Origin: Blepharisma japonicum
Lineage: Eukaryota > Ciliophora > Heterotrichea > Heterotrichida > Blepharismidae
Assembly (NCBI GenBank): GCA_949751835.1
Contig: CATKHK010000018.1
Coordinates: 248,001-312,000 of the forward strand
DNA: 64,000 nt
Direction: 5' to 3'
Shown: piece after piece, positions 24,133-33,789 of the stretch
How the letters are laid out: the number at the start of each line of letters is the position of its first letter
How positions within the stretch are numbered: the first letter of the stretch is position 1
Translations under genes and position numbers: made by a program
The notes under the pieces: generated by a model
Databases searched by the model: none
Told to the model about the DNA's origin: nothing
The model's input: only the letters and a program-made list of their open reading frames with translations

Positions 24133-24858
24133 AATATTATATATAAATCTTACTACAACTTAGGCGTTAAAGATTTTAGTACTTTGGTGTTAGCTTCAAT
24201 TTTATTGCCTAATCATTCTTTGAATTTATGTTCTTTCAATAAAATTTATTTATAGATATAAAGATATAGTCTTTTTAATATTTTAGTATATTTATATTTT
24301 AGAAGATTTTTATTATTCTGTAAAGATAAAATTATCTCTAATTTTGAACAAGGAAATATTGGATAAAAATAAACACTTAAAATAACTTTGAAACTCTCAA
24401 CAAAATATTAAGAAATAATAATTTAGCATAAAAATAATAAGTTTACTATATAAATAGCAAAATTTTTCAAAAAAAAAGCTTAAGCACTCTATCTGTTCTC
24501 TCCAGAGTTGAAAGCATTTTTCATTTTTGAGCAAATTGAATGAAAATGATGGTGAACGGCATTTATGCTATATATAGATTACCCTCGGATTTAACAGTAT
24601 AGATCTTGCATCTTCTTAATAGAATGTGCATATAGGTAGATAATGGTAGCAATAAGGGTTATATTTTGGCGATGGAGAAAAAAAGTTCTGTCCACTTCTT
24701 CTAGGAATAGCATATCATAACCTATTTTATGGTATGATCTGAATGCCAGACTAACCGTCTTCTAAATTATCTACAATAAGATAAGGAAGAAATTAAATAT
24801 TATATGGATCTCCAAAAAATATAAATTAAATAACTACAATTTTTCTAAATTTTAATTT
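24133..24858. other. 726-base gap, no confident gene
   Basis: The first two thirds are plain AT-rich spacer. From about 24490 to 24780 the base composition is less extreme, and an imperfect inverted repeat sits at about 24705-24735. A 39-codon open frame on the minus strand at about 24600-24720 has no recognisable relatives. A non-coding RNA or gene remnant is possible, but I cannot support either. Confidence 0.4.
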
Positions 24859-25806
24859 TTATAATAGCTTCTTCAATTCCGTCTCAAGATCAACAGATTT
24901 TTTCGAATAAGCAATCCAACTAAATGCCATAATCCAGCACAAGCTTAAAATTGCTATCACAATCAGTGACCATCCTAAAACCAAATTTTTCCCTCCAATG
25001 CCCGTTGTAGTGCTAAAAATAACCCACTTCTCTCCATCAAAATCGCTATAGTCTTCAATATTTGCAATATTAAGTTTCATATTTTTCCCATCCATATCCA
25101 TATCAATTTTCCCATAAAGTTTCCTCACAGTTGAAGTAGCTGAAGTCCTCATCCAAACTTTTAAATGTGGGTCTTCAAAATCTCTATATTGCTTTTGCTT
25201 ATAATCATCAGAATTTTTGTATTTTGAATCATCATCAGTAAACCAATGAATGTCATCATCTTCAATTGTGATATTGTTACGATTTTCATCAAGGAAATAA
25301 AATTTGTCTTGGAATAAACTGAAGGCAATAAGACCGCAAGGGTTGACGATTTCATGATCTTTGAATGTTGACCCATCAAGCTTAGTTATATTAATGCGCA
25401 ATTTATCAGGATAATCATCTGCACGGAGGTAAGGAGAGCAATATTGGCAAGAAGTAGAGTCATAAGACTTATCTGCAAGTTGGTTTTGGCAATATGACTT
25501 GACGTATTTTCGATGATTTTGGAAATAGTTTTTTAGCTCAAAATAAAGATAGACAGGCTTTGATAACTTATCAGTGAAATGTAAATCGATGGTGCAATTT
25601 CACTTGCCCTCACATTGATCGTCATAACGAACTTTATAATCGACGATTTGATATGAGTAAGATAAGAGGATTGCTCCAAGTATGAGGGATATCACAAAGA
25701 CAACAGCAAATATGCATATTGCACAAAGGGCTGTAGGAATGCACATGATATACCGAAATTCTAGCTGCCTCCAACCTCCTTTAGGCTTTCTTGACTGTTC
25801 TTGCAT
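24859..25806 (-). CDS. CDC50: CDC50/LEM3-family P4-ATPase subunit
   Basis: The 315-residue protein has two membrane helices, at about 25-50 and 280-305, around a large extracytosolic Cys-rich loop, as in CDC50 proteins. The block YFELKNYFQNHRKYVKS is diagnostic, followed by paired cysteines (CQYC) and NPCGLIAFS. TGA at 25600-25602 is Trp69, followed directly by NCT. CDC50 proteins chaperone P4-ATPases and are needed for flippase activity. In apicomplexans a CDC50 also partners the P4-ATPase/guanylate cyclase fusion, and a fusion of that kind lies 13 kb away in this window. The pairing here is inference. Confidence 0.92.
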
Positions 25807-27363
25807 TTTTGTTTATATATAGATAAATTAAGATGATAAATTTAATCAATGTTTTGATTTATTCCTCTCTAGATGATTATGGATGCTGCTACAGAGCTCT
25901 GAAATTTCTTAGGAGTTATAATAAAACTTAAAAGCTTGGAATATGAAGAAATATAAATTCTATCACAGGATCCACAGTACGATTAGTCCCTAGTTCTGTG
26001 TTTGAAGCAGGACTATATACAAAATTAGTAATATTTTAAAGGAAGATAATAAAAAAAGCTTTTATTTGAATATATATTTTTATTCACTCATAGAGTTGTA
26101 ATCTAAACTAAAATAATTTTGATTTTTCCTTAAATACTAATGCTAAAATAATATAAAGAATTACAATCAATAAAGATACTGCTCCAAACTTGTTTAATTG
26201 CAATAATTTTAATTTAATTTTCCTGAAATAGTAAAATTAGTTTAAAAGAACTCCATATAATAAGATATGTCTTGAGAAAACTGTTTGTATCTTAATGAGC
26301 AAAAGGTTCAAATTTTTGATCTATGAGTTTCTAATATATATGACATAAAATTAAATATCAAGAAGGGCTAAAATCAAACAAGAATGAGTTGTATTATGTG
26401 TGTTGAGATACATTCTAGTGCTGAGATAATAAATATTATTCTGCCAATAAGAAGTTCTTTTATTAGATTTTTATATCACCTAATAAAATCGATTTTCTGA
26501 AAAAACGATGAGTTTTATGATGGTTGAATGCCGATTGATTGTAATAGCAAGCTTTTATTATTTTTTACTGTACTAATAATTGATTTTCAAATTATGCATA
26601 GCACCGTTTAACTTTCATGTGGCACAAGTATATCAAATCGAATAGCTTATATGCTCCTTATTTTATGGACTTAGTTTTATTTTGGTTTATACAACCACAT
26701 AAAGATTATTTTTTAGACTTAAAAATCGTTTTATAGTTTTAATTTAATGTTTTTGCTCTATATTATGAGCTACTTGTTGTGAGTGAGAATTTCTTCTAGC
26801 CATAAAATGATTAATCTTTCTTTATTGAGATACTGGATTTTTATATTATAAACGCCACATATCTCTCTAACCTTAAATAAGCCATTTCTAAACTAAAGGT
26901 CATATGATATTAAGATACTTTGAAGATAGATTTCTATGGCAAGAAGTAGATTATAAGGCTAAAAGTAGGCTGCCTCACCTTAAGCTTAGGATACTCAATT
27001 GAAAATAAGAAATAAATTTAAGAAATTTTAATAATGGAAAAAAAATTTGAAAAGAGGACAGTAATTCTAAAAATTATCACCTCTAGCATTTAATCTTTCA
27101 AATATTAATCTGCTCTTAGAGCATTGGAAGCAAGCTTAGATTTTATTTATATTTTTATTTTGCAGTTTCACAAAATTCATAATTCCAAAATAGCTTATCT
27201 AATAAATTGCTCTAGTAGCCAAATTTCTTTTTGTAGCAAATTATCAATTATTCTAATCGATCTCTTATAAAAACCTATCGAATTCTATCAAATTTCTTTA
27301 TAATCCTACTACCTTCATTTGTAAATAAAATTTCCTAGTTAAAATAAATCTAATATAAAAAAT
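25807..27363. other. 1557-base gap without genes
   Basis: This is the longest empty stretch in the window, between two divergent genes. I read both strands with TGA as Trp and found no frame of coding character, no tRNA-like cloverleaf and no long repeat. A B-box-like sequence near 26305 has no matching A box or acceptor stem. It may be a large regulatory region, a place where an eliminated element was removed, or eroded sequence. Confidence 0.5.
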
Positions 27364-28713
27364 ATGGATTGGACAGCAATCAAAGGCCTCGTTGAAGAAA
27401 TGATTGATTCTAAGCTTTCTCCTCTTCAAGAAACCATCCACTCCCAAAGAACTTACTTAGAGGAGCTTATTAAGAAATTAGAACCTAATGGAAAAGATTC
27501 AAAAAGGACTGGGTCAGCTGGCAAAGCAAGGTTGTCAATAAACGTTGGAGATATTTCTCCTCCTGAAAAAGATAAAAGACCTAAGACAACACGTGCAGCT
27601 ACTGGAAGAGCGCTTAGCCCTGTCAATGAAGAGTTAAAAAAAGAAAAGGAGGAAGAAGCTAAGAAAAAGGCTGAACTTAAGGCTCAAAAAGATTTAGAAA
27701 TCAAGAAACACCAAGAAGAAATCAAAAAAAAGAAGCAAGAAGAGCTTGAAAAGAAAAAAGAGCAAGAAGAAAAGAAGAGAGAAGCAAAAGAAAAAGCAAA
27801 AGAAGAGGAAAACAAGAAAAAAGAAGAGGCAAAGAAGAAAAAAGCCGAAGAAGAAGCAAAGAAAAAAGAAGAATTCAAACAAAAGCAAGCTCAAGAAGCT
27901 GAGAAAAAGCGGAAAGACATGGAAGAGAAAAATAAGTTGATAGAGGAAAAGAAAAAGAAAAAGGAAGAAGAGAAGAAAAAAGGAGGAGAAGAGGAGAAAA
28001 AGGAACCTAAAAAGAAAGAAGAAAAGAAAAAAGTTCCTGGCAAGAAAAAAGAAGAAGCCAAAAAGGTTGAGGAAGAAAAGAAAGTGGAAGAGCCAGCTCC
28101 TGTAGAAGAGGAAAAGAAAGTTGACGAGCCTGCTTCTGAAACCACAGATGAGCCTTCTTATAAAACTTTAGAAGAAGTCCAAGAAGCATTAAAAAAATAC
28201 ATCTCTGAAAACCCAGAATCTCAAGAACCAGCTTTTGAATTGTCAGAGAAATCTAAAGAGTCATTAAAAGCTCTTAATGAATTAGAAGAAGAAAATTTTT
28301 ATCTTGAAATAACTCCTCCAGAGGACACTATTTTTGTATTAAGATTATTCTTACAACTTCTAGGGCAAACAATCGAAGAAAATAATGGACAAGCTTGGAC
28401 TCATTGCCAAGATTTCTTAAGAGTTATAAGGAATAGAGATGTTAATGAGGGAAAAATATTGAGCGATGTAATTGAGGAAAAAGCCAGCTCTTTTGATTTT
28501 AGCTTTGAGAATTTAGAAAAAGTTGAAGCAATTGCTAGAGGACATCATGGAAAACTAAATCCTAATTATCATGCAAATACTTGTGCATTGGCAGAAAGTC
28601 TTTCATCTGTTGTCCATGATGCTCTAGTTTATGGAGGCATTGCAAGGGGAGAAGGACCTTCAAAACTCTATAGTTGGCTTTTGCATAAGCAGGAATTACT
28701 AACAGCTAATTAA
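27364..28713 (+). CDS. Lys/Glu-rich helical protein with conserved-looking C-terminal domain, unknown
   Basis: The 449-residue protein has three parts. Residues 1-40 form a short helical start (MDWTAIKGLVEEMIDSK). Residues about 88-260 are almost only Lys, Glu, Ala and Gln, typical of a single-alpha-helix or coiled-coil rod. Residues about 270-449 have normal composition with hydrophobic helices (FVLRLFLQLLGQTIEEN), suggesting a folded domain I cannot name. There is no TGA and no intron. The rod may act as a spacer in the cytoskeleton; that is inference only. Ribosomal, TolA-like or dynein-associated identities cannot be supported. Confidence 0.78.
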   Translation: MDWTAIKGLVEEMIDSKLSPLQETIHSQRTYLEELIKKLEPNGKDSKRTGSAGKARLSINVGDISPPEKDKRPKTTRAATGRALSPVNEELKKEKEEEAKKKAELKAQKDLEIKKHQEEIKKKKQEELEKKKEQEEKKREAKEKAKEEENKKKEEAKKKKAEEEAKKKEEFKQKQAQEAEKKRKDMEEKNKLIEEKKKKKEEEKKKGGEEEKKEPKKKEEKKKVPGKKKEEAKKVEEEKKVEEPAPVEEEKKVDEPASETTDEPSYKTLEEVQEALKKYISENPESQEPAFELSEKSKESLKALNELEEENFYLEITPPEDTIFVLRLFLQLLGQTIEENNGQAWTHCQDFLRVIRNRDVNEGKILSDVIEEKASSFDFSFENLEKVEAIARGHHGKLNPNYHANTCALAESLSSVVHDALVYGGIARGEGPSKLYSWLLHKQELLTAN

Positions 28714-29434
28714 ATCATATTTAATCAAAATTATTCTTGATATTATCAAATAAGTAGTTGTGTGAATAATCAGTAAATTTAATTTTATTATTTATTTTTA
28801 TTTATATCAAAATTTATAAATAGAGCTAGAATTGATTTTACCAATTTCTTTTAAGGCTATTAAAAACCTTTGTTAGGTGATATATTAGTCCTCTTTTTTA
28901 ACATCAGCTATAGCTTTACGCAAATTCATTGATTTTTCATTAAGAAATGCAATAACTTTTTTTGCTCTCCTTAAAATACCTTGTAGCAATTAACAAGTAT
29001 TAATTAGCTTCAAGCGCTTCATCTATAAATGTATTTCTCCTGAAAATACTGTTTTATATTTTCAGCTTTAGCATCTTTCACTTGAATATTATTTAATGCT
29101 CTTGGAAATATAAAGGGCTCTTCACTATAGTCGGTTTCTTTTAGTCCTCTATGAAAAACTTCATCTTCATCAAAGTAAAACTCATTTTTGAAGGCTTGAA
29201 TATCGTAATTCTTATGCTAAAGCCTATGCATGTTTCATATAACTACAAATAAAAACCATTTTAAATGTTTTGGTTTTTAATCACAACTCATAAAATATGT
29301 GGTAGGAACCAAATTACTTCTAAAGCGTCAACTTGCCTATTATTAGCTAAATAGCAATAGCATTTCTCTATTCATAGAGTAAGCAGCTATTTTATATCAC
29401 ACTTAAAAAACTATTTCATTCTAATAAAACTTTA
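28714..29434. other. 721-base gap holding a gene remnant
   Basis: The spacer between two plus-strand genes is AT-rich at both ends. Its middle carries a minus-strand stretch with coding character, described separately at 28880-29220. Confidence 0.5.
28880..29220 (-). pseudogene. Decayed gene fragment, unknown family
   Basis: Read on the minus strand, bases 29217 down to about 29024 give some 60 codons of well-mixed sequence (AFKNEFYFDEDEVF, EEPFIFPRALNN) with two more Trp-TGA codons near the end. After a frame break and stops, coding character resumes at about 28983-28890 (AKKVIAFLNEKS, RKAIADVKKED). There is no start codon and no full-length frame, and no 15-nt intron repairs it. I infer a host gene remnant. 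I do not recognise the family. Confidence 0.4.
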
Positions 29435-30214
29435 ATGGGTTCTCAAACAAGTCGCCCAGAAAGCAACCAAACCAACTCTTTTATTCACGCTCAAAAAGAC
29501 CTCGACAGAACAGACAGCCTCAACCTCGATGATACAAGCCAAGGCAGCTCAATTGCATCTTCACTGGTAGAAAATACTCCTGTTCAAGACCCCAATATAG
29601 TTACAGTCACTTTCAAGTGGAATCACGGTGGCAACGAGGCATTTATAATTGGCTCTTTCAACAACTGGAAAGAACGTATCCGAATGGAAAAAAGAGGCAA
29701 CGAGTTTGTCCTAGAAAAACAATTAGAACGAGGTGTTCATGATTATAAATTTATTATTGACAATGAATGGAGATTTGCCCACGACCAGCCTATAAAGAAA
29801 GATCAGCATGGAAACATTAACAATTGGATAGATACAAGCAGCATACCTGAGCCAAAATATGAAGCTGAGGATCAGAAAATGATGGGGAACATGTATACAC
29901 AGGAACTGTGCGCTGATTTGACAACTATGGACCCTGACCCGCTGCCTACACATTTGCAGTATGTACTGGCTAATCATTCTAATTCTTTTGATTATAGGCA
30001 GAAACAGACTATTCCTCATAATTCCCCAATTACGCAGACTAATGCAGAACTGGCAGGGGAAAACAATTTGCCACCTAATGAACTACCGATACCACCACAT
30101 GTAATATTAAATCATGTAGGCGTAAGAGCAAATGAGCGTGTAATAGGCCTTACAACGACTCAGAGATATAGGGAAAAATTTATCACGACTGTTTACTATA
30201 AGCCAATTAAATAA
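29435..30214 (+). CDS. AMP-activated protein kinase beta subunit
   Basis: The 259-residue protein has the two-domain layout of AMPK/SNF1 beta subunits. A CBM48 glycogen-binding domain lies at about 55-130 (FKWNHGGNEAFIIGSFNNW, HDYKFIIDNEWRF), and a C-terminal association domain at about 175-258 (LPPNELPIPPHVILNH, then TTQRYREKFITTVYYKP). The N-terminus MGSQTS fits N-myristoylation, as in animal beta subunits. The subunit scaffolds the kinase and gamma subunits of the energy sensor. No introns, no TGA. Length matches animal beta subunits (about 270). Confidence 0.95.
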   Translation: MGSQTSRPESNQTNSFIHAQKDLDRTDSLNLDDTSQGSSIASSLVENTPVQDPNIVTVTFKWNHGGNEAFIIGSFNNWKERIRMEKRGNEFVLEKQLERGVHDYKFIIDNEWRFAHDQPIKKDQHGNINNWIDTSSIPEPKYEAEDQKMMGNMYTQELCADLTTMDPDPLPTHLQYVLANHSNSFDYRQKQTIPHNSPITQTNAELAGENNLPPNELPIPPHVILNHVGVRANERVIGLTTTQRYREKFITTVYYKPIK

Positions 30215-30318
30215 GATAGATATTATGATTAAAATGAAGTCTTTTTTCGCCTTTTTCAATCATTTAAATTAAAATACCTATTTAATTATAAAAGAGCCAA
30301 ACGGTAAAATAAAAATTT

Positions 30319-31170
30319 ATGTCTCAATATCAAAAAGAGATTCATAGTAGAGGCAAAAATTCATCACAAAGATTAACACTGAAAGAGAGAAGCCTAAATG
30401 ATATAAAAGAAAGAGTTGATCAAATTTCTACATCAATGAAACAATCTCAAAATTTGCTTAAATCGAAATATGATTCTCTTCCTCAAACCCCCGATCGTCA
30501 AAAAAATCTTAATTACTCTCATAGATTAGCCTCAGACTCAATGAGATTGAATTTTGATGAGTCTGAAATCAAAGCTAGAACTCCACCTAAAAAACACAGT
30601 CCTGATAAGTGGGAAAAATCAAAAACAAATGACCCATTGAGCGAATTTTTTAATGATTTAGGCTTAGAAGATTTATTACCAATTTTTATTGAAAATCAAA
30701 TATCTTATGAAGATTTGCACTATTTAACTAAAGATGATTTAATTGATATGAATGTGCCTATAGGGCCTAGAAATCGGCTTTTTAATGCTATTTCTAGTAT
30801 TCAGGATAATCCAAAAGTATATACTCAGCCTAAAAATAGTCATATTTCACCAAAAAGGTTAAAATTGAAAGATGAGGTTGATCAATTCATGTCAGAGCTT
30901 GCTCAGCTATCAAAACGAAATGATTCAAGAGACAGACCATCTTCCAGAAAGCAGAGTATAGCTGATACCTCTTTTGAATCAACACAGTCACAAAGATCTT
31001 ATGAGTCATTGAAAAATATGCTGCTAGATATTAGCGAAAAGCAAGAGATTATGATGAAGATGATCCAAGAGAGCCAAAGAGCTATCGCAATACTCGCAAA
31101 AAATCAAAATATTTTATTAACTTCTTCAATGCCAAGCGCAAAAAGTCCTGGCAAGACAAATATCAAATAA
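30319..31170 (+). CDS. SAM-domain protein
   Basis: The 283-residue protein has one recognisable domain, a sterile alpha motif at about 105-170 (LSEFFNDLGLEDLLPIFIENQI, ending in a helix after PIGPRNRLFNAI). SAM domains mediate protein association and sometimes RNA binding. Flanking regions are basic, Ser-rich and probably disordered. The last 60 residues could form a short coiled coil. It starts 104 nt after AMPK beta and ends 76 nt from the stop of a convergent gene. Function unknown. Confidence 0.82.
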   Translation: MSQYQKEIHSRGKNSSQRLTLKERSLNDIKERVDQISTSMKQSQNLLKSKYDSLPQTPDRQKNLNYSHRLASDSMRLNFDESEIKARTPPKKHSPDKWEKSKTNDPLSEFFNDLGLEDLLPIFIENQISYEDLHYLTKDDLIDMNVPIGPRNRLFNAISSIQDNPKVYTQPKNSHISPKRLKLKDEVDQFMSELAQLSKRNDSRDRPSSRKQSIADTSFESTQSQRSYESLKNMLLDISEKQEIMMKMIQESQRAIAILAKNQNILLTSSMPSAKSPGKTNIK

Positions 31171-31246
31171 TAAAAAATAATTATAAATTAAAAGGTTCTT
31201 GGCATACTTTAACGCTTTAAGAGTCTATTATTAGCATAAAAACATA

Positions 31247-33319
31247 TTAATCAAATAAACTGCTAGGAATATTTCCATATTTCTTGTTCGAGTCTTTATT
31301 GTTGGGTACATGAGAAAAGAAATCAGCTGCGCTTTCTTCAAATTGAAATACTTGACTAATTTCCTGCTTATTAGGCTGACTTTGAGTTGCTTTGTAAGTT
31401 GGTGGAGAGCTTTGTTTATAGTTTAATAAATTTGTCTCAGGCTCTTTTTTAATTTCGAATGTATTTTCAATATTTTCATTAAATTCAAAAGGATTTGATG
31501 CATTTGGAGTAAAATCAAATAGGCTTTCTATATTCTGATTAAATGACTCCATATGAGTTTGCTTGGATTTTTGAGGCTCTTGGGGAGGCTTAGAGTCAAA
31601 AAGACTCTCAATATTATCATTAAATAAATGCTGAGAAGGCTGCTTGCTATGCTTAGATTGGATATTTGGCTTAGGGTCAAATATTGCTGTAATATCATCT
31701 TGAGGAGCTTCCGCAATAGGCTTTTTAGTGTTTTGTTGATGCTTCTTGGTCTCAGAAGTGTGAACGATTGGGTTAGAAATGCTAAACTGATCAATATTAT
31801 CAAAGAAGTTTGTAGCATCACTCGGGCCATTGCTGAAAAAGAAGTCAGCATTTGTATTTTCTTCAAAGAAATTTGTTACTTCAATATTTTTGTTTGGAAT
31901 TTCTTTGTTTTCTTCTTGAAGCCACTTTTGCACTTCTGGGTCCTCACTTTTAGCTTCTGAAGGAGGAATCCTGGTTATTTCAGGATTTATATCCTCTTCA
32001 AAGGGTTCCAAGCCAGAGTCAAAAAGATTTGAAATAGGCTGAAATGCCGGGTAGCTATTTTCTTCCTTATTTTTCTTAGCTGGATTTTCTGCCATCATAA
32101 AAGGATCAGATAAATTCACATGATTTATTTTTTCGAAATGACTTCCAATAGGCTTCCTTTCAGCCAAATATTCAAACTTCATTTCTTCAGCTTTTGGAGG
32201 CGGTGCAATATCTTCAATAGGAGTCTCTCGAACTTCTTCAATATCAGGTGACTTTTCATGATTTATTTTTCTAAATTTTTCAGGCTTTAGTTCTTCTCTT
32301 TCAGTGCAAGGTGGCAAAATAACCTCTGGTGGTCTTTCTGTTTGTATTTCTTTATGCTCTGTTTTGGTTCTAATTTTCAATTGCTCATTATCCTGTTTTA
32401 TACTCAACATAATTTCCTCTTGTTTTTTTAAAATTTCATTTAATCTTTTTATTTCTTTATCCTTTATCTCTAAATCCTTTAACTTTTCGCTGTTTAGATT
32501 TTCAATGATTTTTTTCATTTCAGCAAATTTTTTTTCAGATTTTTGCAGTTCCAACGCAATTTTATTTTTCTGTTGCAAAACCTGAGCAATAGCTTCATTT
32601 TGTGGCACAAAATTCTGATTCGCAGAGACTTCATCTAGTGTCTGCTGCAATCTTCCTCTCTAACTTAATCATACGTTTTCCTCACTTTGACTTTTAAAAG
32701 CTTCGAATTCTTGCCATGTGTTTTTTATGTGTTCTTTTAATTTTTCACGTTCAGCCTTGCTGGCTTGGAGCTCTTTTGCCATCAATTCTATTTCTTTTGT
32801 TTTATACGCCAGATTGGCTTTTATTCTTTCTATTTCTCCTTCAGCATGCTGGTTTCCACTCCTATCTCTTTCCTTTCTCCTGATTTCTCTCCTTAGATTT
32901 TCATTTTCTTCTTCTAAAAGTGTTGATTTTAGTCTCTCATTTTGCAATTCGCTTTCAGACTGCATGCATCTACGCTTCGCTTCTTCAAGCTGCCTTCGTT
33001 TTTTTCTGATTTCCATTTGAAGAGCTCTAGGATCATCCCATACGCTTCCACTGTCACTTTGTATGCTGTGTTCATAAGAATAACGAGGGTTTTGAGACCT
33101 TTGAGGGTTTCTTGCTAACTCGCTACGCTGAGGGGTCCGCTGAGCGTCTAAAATGACTTCTAATGTAGGAACTTCATTACGAAAATCATGAGGCTCAATA
33201 GAAATAGGTTCTTCTGTATATAATGGAGCAGCTTCTTGGCCTTGGCCGTGCTGTATTTCATGAGTTTCAATTATAGGTGGTGGAGGCCTTCTATATGATT
33301 TGCGTTCTTCCCTGCTCAT
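31247..33319 (-). CDS. Coiled-coil protein with NPF/DPF and repeated (N)IESLFD motifs
   Basis: The gene encodes 685 residues once a 15-nt intron at 32660-32674 is removed (phase 0). Residues about 105-300 form a long coiled coil. The C-terminal 350 residues are disordered and carry short Asp/Phe motifs: SDPF, NPFEF, and variants of NIESLFD (about four copies), ending in SSLFD. NPF and DPF motifs bind EH domains and AP-2 in known endocytic adaptors, so a scaffold role in vesicle traffic is a reasonable inference, and an epsin gene lies 14 kb away. No catalytic domain. Family not recognised. Confidence 0.75.
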
Positions 33320-33789
33320 ATTTTATTGTGTCGTATAGATATTTAAGCTAATATAATTTTATAATAATTTTTTTGAAGATTTGTGAGCTATTGCTTTTAT
33401 ATTTCAACGATAATAATTTGATTTGATACATAAGAGATTTAACTAAATTAAACTTATGACAGTATATATACAATTAAAGTGTAAAAATATTATTAAAAAG
33501 CGAGATGTCCATTTATCTATAGTATTTTGCCAGTAAAGTTGAAAAGAGTTGCTAGGATATCTATTTTAGAGAGATCTCGAGCATGTCGAGACACCTAGCT
33601 TTCGATTTTTTCTGAGCTTATAATTTTTAGTAATGCTGCAGTATGATCTTTCAGAAGATTATCTCCTTAAATAAAATAATTTTAGGATAGAAATATAACA
33701 ATAATTAATATTAAGACATCAAATTATAAAAAATTGTAATTATTTAAATCAAAAGGTTTTCTGTGTTTTGTTTAGATATAAATTCAAAA
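33320..33789. other. Intergenic spacer with a nested inverted repeat
   Basis: This 470-base gap between two minus-strand genes holds no open frame of note. The exception to its AT-rich background is a hairpin-like stretch at 33551-33599, listed separately. Confidence 0.5.
33551..33616. repeat. Nested inverted repeat, possible structured RNA
   Basis: An inner stem TCTCGA (33575-33580) pairs with TCGAGA (33586-33591) around a 5-base loop. An outer stem GCTAGG (33551-33556) pairs with CCTAGC (33594-33599). A run of six T follows at about 33605-33610. It is richer in G and C than its surroundings. It could be a small RNA gene ending at a Pol III terminator, a protein-binding palindrome, or chance. 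Strand is uncertain. Confidence 0.3.

Noticed and set aside
24600-24740. Imperfect hairpin and 39-codon frame in the gap before CDC50
   Set aside because: The stem has a bulge and the frame has no recognisable features; either could be chance.
26290-26330. GGTTCAAAT resembling a tRNA B box
   Set aside because: No A box, anticodon arm or pairing acceptor ends around it.
27684-28189. Long open frames antisense to the Lys/Glu-rich gene
   Set aside because: They are Ser/Phe/Leu-only reflections of the GAA/AAG-rich coding strand.
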